A stretch of DNA of 64,000 nt from Closterium sp. Naga37s-1 (lineage: Eukaryota > Streptophyta > Zygnematophyceae > Desmidiales > Closteriaceae). The DNA is taken from positions 1,780,001 through 1,844,000 of the forward strand of contig CANJKZ010000952.1 of NCBI GenBank assembly GCA_947471745.1, read 5' to 3'. Positions 56,954 through 64,000 of this stretch are shown here, one piece after another; the first letter of the stretch is position 1; each line of letters starts with the position of its first letter. The translations under genes and the position numbers were made by a program. The notes under the pieces are model-generated. The model did no database searches. It had not been told where the DNA came from and saw nothing but the letters and a program-made list of their open reading frames with translations.

Positions 56954-59765
56954 TTACGAGAATGCGTGTACGCCCCGAAAATTGCGGCTGCGCAGATACT
57001 CGGCCAAGGCGGGGTGGTTCTCAATTTTATCCAGGGGTACCCAGTTGTCTTCGGTGGGGGTGCGATCTTTCCAGCGAATCAGGAACTCGATAATGCGGGC
57101 TCCAAGTGGGTCTCGAACGCGATGGCTCAATATCTTTTCGGGGGTGATGACGGCCTCGGTGGGTGGTCGCGTCATGCTGGATGGTCGGCTGCTTGGCAGT
57201 TGACTGGTGGATGGGGACATAGGGGCGGAGAAGGCTGACGTGGAAGGAGGGGCTGACGTACCAGTCAGCGGACAGGAGGAGGTGGGCGGTGACGGGTGTT
57301 ATCATGTGGCTGATGCGAAATGGCCCACAATGTCGAGGAGTACGAGGTCGTCGGGTTGGTATGTTACGGGGCGGCGGTGGCGATCGGCGTTGCGCTTAGC
57401 GATGATGTTTGAATTTTTTTATTGCGTCTACTGCTCGGGTCCGGGCTGCCTGTAGGAACTGTTGTGCGCGTGGTACTGGGTTGTCGGGATTCGGGGCACT
57501 GTTGGGTTCTGTCCGTAGTTGAGGTAGAAGGGCGACCGTTGTGTCGTGGCTCACGTGGAGTTGTTGTACGCGAATTCGATGAGTGGCAGCTGCTGTTCCC
57601 ATGTTGCCGGGTCGTCGCACGTGGCTCGGATTAACTGCTCCATGGTCTGGTTTGTCCGTTCTGTTTGACCGTCGGTTTCGGGGTGGTATGATGAACTGAA
57701 CCGTAGTCGCGTGCCGAACTGCTGCCACAGGTTTCGCTAGAAGTTGCTGGTGAATTTCGTGTCGCGGTCGCTGATAATCGCTGTTGGTATCCCGTGCAGT
57801 CGAACGACGGTGGAGATGAAGAGTCGGGTTGTTTCTTCGGCTGTGATTGATTTCTTGCAGGCTGCGAAATATGCCATCTTCGTCAGCCGATCGACGACGA
57901 CCAGGATCGCGTCGTTCCCACTTGCTCCGGCCGGTAACCCCGTGACGAAGTCCATCGTCACCTACTGCCAAGCACGCTCTGGGGGTGGTATCGGTTGCAA
58001 CTGTCCTGCCGGTCGCTGTCGTGACGACTTCATGAGCTGGCAGGTGGGACACGATGCCACGTGTCGCTGCATGTCGGTCAGCATCTCGGGCCAGTAGTAA
58101 TATCGCTGCAGCTGCTGTCGTGCCTCCTGTAGTAGTAACTCCCGTAGTAAAGTGTAGCCCGGTTCCCAGATGCGATCGGTGTCGGCTTTTATCTAATAAC
58201 CCCATTTTGCTGCTGCGAACTGCTGCGAGTTTCCTCCATAAAGAATGGGTCTGTTTGGTAGCCGTGTGTAAATAGTCCTGTGAGCAGTGGGCTGGTCTGG
58301 ACGAGTAGTATGGCGTGTATCTGGGCAGTAGGGCGGGTCAGTGCGTCGGAGATATTCGAGGCTCCTTTTTTGTAGGTGACCGTGTAGTGGAAATTTGACT
58401 CGAGGAAGTCGAGTCGGCAGATCTGTCGTGGGTTGAGGTGGGGTTGTGCGCGAAGGTACTGTAGTGATCTGTGGTCCGTCCGTACCGTCACGTCTGCGCC
58501 GGTCAAGTAACAGCGCCACACTTTGAAGGCGTACACGATCGCGAGCATTTCGCGGTCGTGTATCAGGTAAATTTTCTTGGGCGGATGCAGTTTTCGTGAC
58601 TCGTATGCGATGGGCTGTAATCCGTTGCCGAAGTCCTGTAGCAGTACGGCTCCGATGGCGATGTCGCTTGCGTCTGTAACCACTTCAAATGGGCGGTGTG
58701 GGTCAGCAATGCGCAGTGCAGGCGGTGAACAGGGAGCAGTTTTCAGGGCAGAGAAGGCATCATGCTGTTTCTCCCCCCACGTAAAGGAACCCCCTTCCGT
58801 AGCAAATCCGTCAGTGGGGCAGTTAACCGTGCCATGTCGGGGACGAACCGACGCACATAATTAACGAACCCTAAAAAACGCTGCAACTCCGTGATATTTG
58901 TCGGGGGGTGCCACGCTTTCACCCTGTCTAACTTTTTGGGTCGATCTCAACTTTAGCCTCCGAAATAACGTGCCCGAGAAATTGTAGCCGGTCCTTCAAA
59001 AACTCGCACTTCGAACCCTTGGTCAGTAGCCTGTTTTCCTCTAAAATCTTGAACACTGCTTCTAGATCTGTTAAGTGCTGCTGCTGGTCCCCGCTGTAAA
59101 CTAGTATGTCGTCGATGTAAACTATGCCGCATTTATCTAAAAGCGGCCTAAACGCCTCGTTCATGGTAATCTGAAAAGTCGCGGGCGCGTTGGTCAGCCC
59201 GAAAGGCATCATTGTGTACTCAAAGGACCCGTATCTAGTTCTAGATGCTGTCTTGGAGCCGTCTGTCGGTTCGACTCGAATCTGGTGGTAACCGCCGCGT
59301 AAGTCGATTCTCGAAAATACCCTCGATGTTCCCAATTGGTCGATGAGTTCGTCGGCGCAGGGGATGGGATATCGCGATTTGATTGTTACCCTGTTCAGGG
59401 CGCGGTAGTCAATACACACGTGGAACCCTCCGTCTTTCTTCAGTGTGAACTGTGTCAAACTATATGTTTGTGTTCTCTCTAGGCTATAGTGGGTTAGCCT
59501 ATAAGGGGTACAACACTTTAGGGTTAGTACTTGTACCCAACTCATTCATAGTTCATTCATTCCTGCACAGTTGATTCTGACATGAACAGTATCGGTGCGG
59601 CGAACGGTGACGAGCTCGGTCGGATGAACTTTTTTCTCCAGTAGATAATCTAACTACTTCCTCAGCTCGTCGAGTTCAGGCCGTGTCAGTCAAAACTGTC
59701 GCTGTACGGTTGGCTGTGCCCCCGGTTCTAACTCTATGCGGTGGTCGTGTGCTCGCTGAGGTGCA
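56954..59765 (-). pseudogene. Ty3/Gypsy chromovirus Pol with chromodomain, decayed
   Basis: In minus-strand order: 59763-59588 has the reverse transcriptase N-terminus (QPTVQRQF, RPELDELRK). After a solo LTR come CIDYRALNRVTIKSRYPIP, FGLTNAPATFQ and YIDD (59119-59108). A one-base loss near 58935 ends that frame. RNase H reads VVTDASDIAIGAVL (about 58680). An H2C2 region (about 58100) precedes the integrase core MDFVTGLP, SDRDTKF and GQTERTNQ. Stops interrupt at about 57737 and 57965. PSFHVSLLRPY and a chromodomain (about 57100-56996, FLIRWKDRTPTEDNWVPLDK) end the protein just before the polypurine tract. Chromodomains of such elements are thought to guide integration to marked chromatin. The gag and protease part lies beyond RLC-G. 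Confidence 0.9.
59451..59582 (+). mobile_element. Copia solo LTR inside the chromovirus
   Basis: 132 bp, TGTGTCAAAC to TCTGACA, flanked on both sides by TGAAC (59446-59450 and 59583-59587). It contains the clan core AGGCTATAGTGGG and TTAGGGTTA (59518-59526). The reverse transcriptase frame of the chromovirus resumes across it. This is the scar left when the two LTRs of an inserted Copia element recombine. An extra TG at the start compared with the other LTRs is unexplained. Confidence 0.85.
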
Positions 59766-59894
59766 TGTCAGAGTTATATGACATAGCTACTGTAGGCTAT
59801 AGTGGGGTAGCACATATGGGGTACAGTTGCCTAGGGTTTGCCTTTTGTACCCAACTTTCACTTAGTCATTTCATTCCTGTTTTCTTGATTCACA
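59766..59894 (+). repeat. 5' LTR of RLC-G
   Basis: 129 bp, TGTCAGAG to GATTCACA. It has the core TAGGCTATAGTGGGGTA and TAGGGTTT (59832-59839). Confidence 0.88.
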
Positions 59895-61047
59895 TGGTAT
59901 AGAGCGGGTTCCTACATGGGACCGTTCCTTCCTAAGGGCCCACCATAAGAATTTTTTTTAGCTGCCCGCGCACATTGCGCCCTGCCCTAAAATTTTTTTT
60001 TTAGCGGCCCCTACGCTGCCCCTACGCGGCCCCTACGCCGCCTCCCACGCGCCCCCTATGCGGCCCCTGGCGGCGCCCTGACGAGGCCCCTGCCGGCGCC
60101 CTATCGCGGCCCCTGACGCGCCCCCTGGTGGCGCCCTGACGCGGCCCTGACGCGGCCTGACGCGGCCCCTGGCGGCGCCCTGACGCGGCCCTGCCGTGGC
60201 CCCTGACGCGGCCCTGACGCGGCCTGCCGCGGCCCCTGCCGCGGCCCTGAAGCGGCCCCTGACGCGGCCCTGACACGGCTCTGCCGCGGCCCTGACGCGA
60301 CCCTGACGCGGCCCTGCCGCGGCCCCTGGCGGCGCCCTGATGCGGCCCCTGACGCGGCGCCCTGACGCGGCCCCTGCCGCGGCCCTGACGCGGCCCTGCC
60401 GCGGCCCCTGACGCGGCCCTGACGCGGCCTGCTGCGGCCCCTGCCGCGGCCCTGAAGCGGCCCCTGACGCGGCCCTGACGCGGCTCTGCCGCGGCCCTGA
60501 CGCGGCCCTGACGCGGCCCCTGCCGCGGCCCCTGGCGGCGCCCTGACGCGGCCCCTGACGCGGCGCCCTGACGCGGCCCTGCCGCGGCCCCTGACGCGGC
60601 CCCTACAGCGGCCCCTGACGCGGCCCCTGACGCGGCCCCTTTCGCGGCCCCTGACGCGGCCCCGCCACCTACCTTTCCGGCCACGCCGCCTCCTCTCAGC
60701 GGCCCCGCCGCCTCCTCCCAGCGGCCCCGGACGCCGCCCTCTCAGCGGCCCCGCCGAGCCGCCCAGCAGCCTAGCCGCCCAGCAGCTGAGCCACCGAGCC
60801 GCCCAGCAGCCGAGCCGCCGAGCCGCCCAGCAGCCGAGCCGCCCAGCAGCAGAGCCGCCGAGCCGCCCAGCAGCCGAGCCGCTGAGCCGCCCAGCCGCCG
60901 AGCCGCCCAGCAGCCGAGCCGCCCAGCAGCCGAGTCGCCGAGCCGCCCTGCAGCCGAGCCGCCCGAGCCGCCCTGTCCGGTAAGAGCAGCGCCTCTCTCA
61001 CAGCACTGCCCTCACCCCACTGTTTGCGCTGCTAGTCTACTGCTGTC
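59895..61047 (+). repeat. Leader of RLC-G: hairpin, palindrome, two minisatellites
   Basis: Primer site, hairpin GGTTCC/GGGACC (59907-59923, one G-U pair) and GGGCCC (59936-59941) are followed by T-runs. 60010-60660 is a degenerate array of GCGGCCCTGACGCGGCC units of about 15-20 bp. 60740-60985 is a CCGAGCCGCCCAGCAG array of about 15 bp. The antisense open frame 60684-60022 is a repeat product. Confidence 0.82.
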
Positions 61048-64000
61048 ATGGCTACCCCTAGTGTCCTCGCTTTTGACGCTGAGGGTCGGGCCATTGACTT
61101 TGACGTCTGGATAGATGACCTGCAGCTTTTCTTACAGTGCGATAGGGCAGACGGCCTCTCCCTCTTTGACCTCACTTCTGGTGCCTCTCCTGCCCCCGCC
61201 ACTGATGCTGACGCAACTGTTCGCTCCCAGTGGGCCACGCGCGATGCTGCTGCACGTCTTGCTGTGCGTCGCCACCTGCCTACCTCTGAGCGTGCGCACT
61301 TTAGCCAGTACAAGAGTGCTCAGACCTTGTACGACGCTGTAGTTGCACGCTACTCCTCCCCTGCCACTGCTGCACTGAGTCGCCTCATGCTACCGTACCT
61401 CTTCCCTGACCTTGCTGCCTTTCCCACAGTCGCTGACCTCATTACGCACCTACGCACTAGTGACACTCGCTACCGCGCTGCGCTTCCTGCTGAGTTCTGC
61501 GCCAAGAACCCCCCCCCTATGTACATCACCCTCTACTACATAGTCACCCGGCTCCCTGACTCCCTTCGCGTAGTCAGGGACCACTTCCTCTCAGTTTGCC
61601 CCACCACTCTCACCGTTGACCTCCTCGAGAAGTCCCTCCTCGCAGCAGAGAAGAGCATAGTAGCTGTAGGAGCCTCTCGTGGTGACCCTCGCACCCCCAT
61701 CTTTGAGGGGTGTTCCCCCTCCCCCCTTTTGCCCTCTGTTGCCTCTGCTGCTGCGGCCGACCTCGTTGGGCTTGAGTCGGTCGGTGCGGCGTCTACCCCT
61801 AGCGGGAGACGCCGCCCTGGCAAGGGCAAGGGGGGCAGGGGCGCTGGAGGAGCTAGCGGGGGCGGTGGAGGCGGCAGTGGAGGCGGTGGAGGAGGTGGGG
61901 GTGGCGGTGGGGGTGGTGGCGGGGGTGGAGGTGTCGGTGGCGGCAGTGGAGGCGGAGGCGGCAGCGGCAGTGGCGGAGGGAGCGGAGGTGGCGGCGGTGG
62001 AGGAGGAGGCGGCGGAGGAGGTGGAGCTGGTCGGGGTGGCGCTGCGCAGAGGGTCGGCTCCGGTGGTGGTCAGCGCCAGCAGCAGCAGCAGCACCAGCAG
62101 CGCACTCGTGACATCCCCTCCCCTCAGCAGCTCCGTGAGTGGTACACTGCACGCCAGAGGGGTGGGGGTACTGGTCCGTGCACCTACGTCCTCCGCACCG
62201 GCGACCGCGCGGGTGAGCAGTGCGGGGGTGCGCACTCCACCCAGCGCTGCTTTGGCCGCCTGACGGACGCTTGGCGTCACCAGTTCCCTGAGGCCACTGA
62301 GATCCCCCGCTGGGGTGAGCTGTCTAGGGCGGGTGTGGCTGTCTTTGACCTTGACTTTGATGCTATTCTTGCTGCCATGTATACTGTGACTATTAGTGAT
62401 GAGGGTGACTGTTACCGGTGTTTTCCGCCCGACCCGGGCATTGAGACTGCTGCTCTAGGTACTGGTGAGGCTGCTGCTCTAGGTGCTAGCGAGGCTGCTG
62501 CTCTAGGTGCGTCTGCTCCCTTAGGTGCTGGTGAGTCTGCTCTCTCAGGTTCTGCGTCGGCTTCGGCCTCCCACACCTTCACCCTTGACTCGGGGGCTTC
62601 TCGCTCCTTCTTTCGAGACCGCACCACACTCACGCCGCTTAGCCGGCCAGTTGCAGTCTCTCTGGCAGACCCCTCTGGGGGTCCTGTCCTTGCTCACTTC
62701 TCCACTGTCCTCCCGTGCCCGGCGGCCCCCTCTGGCACCCTGTCTGGTCTTTACCTTCCCTCGTTCTCTACGAACTTGGTGAGTGGTGCTGACCTACAGG
62801 ATGCGGGGGTTCACCAGTTCACTCCTGCGAGTTGGCGGGTGACCCACTGCACGGACGCTCGGACAGGCCGACACCTGGCCACGTTTACCCGTCGGCCGGG
62901 GTCGAGCCTGTACACCCTGACCACTGCGTCTCCTCCAGTCACTGCGTCTGGTCAGGTAGCTGCGTCGGGTCAGGTGTTTGCTGCAGCGTCCAGGTCTGGT
63001 CCTGAGTCTGCCCCCTGTTCGTGTCGCCTCCTGTCGCACGAGACTCTCCTCTGGCACCACCGCCTTGGTCACCCCTCCCTGCTTCGTCTCCGAAGCATGG
63101 CCTCCCGTGTCCTTGTCTCTGGTCTTCCCCGGTCCCTCCCTCCCCTTCCTCCGGGGCCTGGCCCTACCTGCGTCCCCTGTGTCGAGGGGCGGCAGCGGGC
63201 TGCCCCTCACTCCTCCCAGTTTCCTCCGACAGAGGCCCCGCTGCAGACGCTTCACATGGACGTGTGGGGCCCGGCCCGCGTCCGTGGACAGGGTCACGAG
63301 CGCTACTTCCTGCTGGTGGTTGACGACTACTCGCGTTACACCACAGTCTTCCCCTTGCGCAGCAAGGGTGATGTCACTGAGGTGTTGATCGACTGGATCC
63401 GCGCAGCTCGTCTCCAGCTCAGGCAGAGCTTCGGCTCGGACTTTCCTGTTCAGCGTCTGCACTCTGACAGAGGTGGAGAGTTCTCCTCTGGCCTTCTGCG
63501 AGCCTACTGTCGTGCACGAGGCATCCGCCAGACCTTCACGCTTCCGGACTCTCCACAGCAAAATGGGATTGCTGAGCGCCGCATTGGCATGGTCATGGAC
63601 GTCGCCCGTACGTCCATGATGCATGCGGCTGCCCCCCATTTTCTGTGGCCGTTTGCGGTTCGGTACGCGGCGCATCAGATCAACCTTCACCCCAGGGTCT
63701 CCATGCCGGAGACCTCCCCAGCTTTGCTGTGGACGGGGAAGGTTGGCGATGCGTCTGCGTTCCGTGTCTGGGGATCTCGGGCGTTTGTCCGCGACTTGTC
63801 TGCGGACAAGCTGTCCCCTCGTGCTGCTCCTTGCGTCTTCCTTGGCTTCCCCCCTGACGCGCCAGGGTGGCAGTTCTACCACCCCACCTCTCGCCGTGTC
63901 CTGTCCTCCCAGGACGTCACGTTTGACGAGTCGGTCCCCTACTACCGCCTCTTCCCCTACCGCACTCCGTCCCTCCCCCCGCCACCGCTCTTCCTTGTCC
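61048..64000 (+). CDS. Copia Gag-Pol of RLC-G (partial, open to window end)
   Basis: ATG 61048 opens a frame (MATPSVLAFDAEGR) that I checked in phase at 62581, 63241, 63541 and 63901; it runs off the window after 984 codons. Order: Gag capsid-like domain, Gly-rich tract (61840-62060), polyQ, QLREWY (62128-62145), CX13CX3HX4C zinc finger (62179-62250), protease LDSGASRSF (62584), HHRLGHPS (about 63058), and integrase with DVWGPAR (63259), LHSDRGGEF (about 63460) and SPQQNGIAERR (63550). All expected catalytic residues in this part are present. It is very similar to RLC-F throughout, so it is probably a functional copy, but reverse transcriptase and RNase H cannot be checked. Confidence 0.93.
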   Translation, partial: MATPSVLAFDAEGRAIDFDVWIDDLQLFLQCDRADGLSLFDLTSGASPAPATDADATVRSQWATRDAAARLAVRRHLPTSERAHFSQYKSAQTLYDAVVARYSSPATAALSRLMLPYLFPDLAAFPTVADLITHLRTSDTRYRAALPAEFCAKNPPPMYITLYYIVTRLPDSLRVVRDHFLSVCPTTLTVDLLEKSLLAAEKSIVAVGASRGDPRTPIFEGCSPSPLLPSVASAAAADLVGLESVGAASTPSGRRRPGKGKGGRGAGGASGGGGGGSGGGGGGGGGGGGGGGGGGVGGGSGGGGGSGSGGGSGGGGGGGGGGGGGGAGRGGAAQRVGSGGGQRQQQQQHQQRTRDIPSPQQLREWYTARQRGGGTGPCTYVLRTGDRAGEQCGGAHSTQRCFGRLTDAWRHQFPEATEIPRWGELSRAGVAVFDLDFDAILAAMYTVTISDEGDCYRCFPPDPGIETAALGTGEAAALGASEAAALGASAPLGAGESALSGSASASASHTFTLDSGASRSFFRDRTTLTPLSRPVAVSLADPSGGPVLAHFSTVLPCPAAPSGTLSGLYLPSFSTNLVSGADLQDAGVHQFTPASWRVTHCTDARTGRHLATFTRRPGSSLYTLTTASPPVTASGQVAASGQVFAAASRSGPESAPCSCRLLSHETLLWHHRLGHPSLLRLRSMASRVLVSGLPRSLPPLPPGPGPTCVPCVEGRQRAAPHSSQFPPTEAPLQTLHMDVWGPARVRGQGHERYFLLVVDDYSRYTTVFPLRSKGDVTEVLIDWIRAARLQLRQSFGSDFPVQRLHSDRGGEFSSGLLRAYCRARGIRQTFTLPDSPQQNGIAERRIGMVMDVARTSMMHAAAPHFLWPFAVRYAAHQINLHPRVSMPETSPALLWTGKVGDASAFRVWGSRAFVRDLSADKLSPRAAPCVFLGFPPDAPGWQFYHPTSRRVLSSQDVTFDESVPYYRLFPYRTPSLPPPPLFLV

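Larger units (their letters stand above)
59766..64000 (+). mobile_element. Copia retrotransposon RLC-G (5' part)
   Basis: The plus-strand element begins with a 129-bp LTR, followed by primer site TGGTATAGAGC, a GC-rich leader and an open polyprotein that leaves the window. It is close to RLC-F in protein sequence but its LTR is clearly different. It interrupts the chromovirus; GTGCA (59761-59765) should be the target duplication, but the partner is outside. Confidence 0.9.

Overview
The window looks like a transposon-rich intergenic region of a green-lineage eukaryote. The supporting evidence is Ty1/Copia elements primed by the plant-type initiator-tRNA site (TGGTATCAGAGC-like), a Ty3 chromovirus with a C-terminal chromodomain, plant telo-box motifs (AAACCCTAA) in the LTRs, and one probable host gene with a GT-AG intron. 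No bacterial or organellar genes, rRNA or tRNA were found. The GC-rich, gene-poor style would suit a streptophyte alga, but the species is an inference I cannot prove.

Layout. 1-6091: right part of a Copia element (RLC-A, + strand), with one in-frame TAG in its polyprotein, inserted in the 3' end of an older Copia element (RLC-H, minus, 6079-10917). 10918-12535: repeats and a Ty3 reverse transcriptase scrap. 12536-50016: one very old, AT-richer Copia element (RLC-P, minus strand) split into six pieces by later insertions. The inserts are RLC-F (13963-21341, intact 1964-residue polyprotein, identical LTRs, target duplication CTGGA), a 360-bp LTR-like insert (about 21347-21705), non-autonomous NA-E (22578-24618, duplication ACCAG), non-autonomous NA-D (25412-26748), defective RLC-C (27612-34439) and defective RLC-B (35326-49932, duplication GAAAG). 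RLC-B is itself split by RLC-N (37212-44229, duplication GGTAT). 50017 to about 50530 is probably the 5' LTR end of RLC-P.

About 50531-56578 is the only host-like stretch: unassigned sequence, then a probable gene (53408-56387, + strand, 958-bp pyrimidine-rich intron). Directly downstream sits a decayed Ty3 chromovirus (minus, 56579-59765) carrying a Copia solo LTR (59451-59582). It is broken by a second, apparently intact Copia element (RLC-G, + strand, 59766 to beyond 64000) of the same family as RLC-F; its polyprotein is open from 61048 to the window end.

The GC-rich Copia elements A, B, C, F, G and N form one clan. They share short LTRs (about 115-134 bp), a Gag zinc finger with unusual CX13CX(3-4)HX4C spacing, long low-complexity linkers between integrase and reverse transcriptase, and minisatellite leaders. 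A pair of tiny TTGT-loop hairpins in the 3' untranslated region is seen in all five members whose 3' end is present. These shared features outside the enzymes are the most interesting signals in the window.
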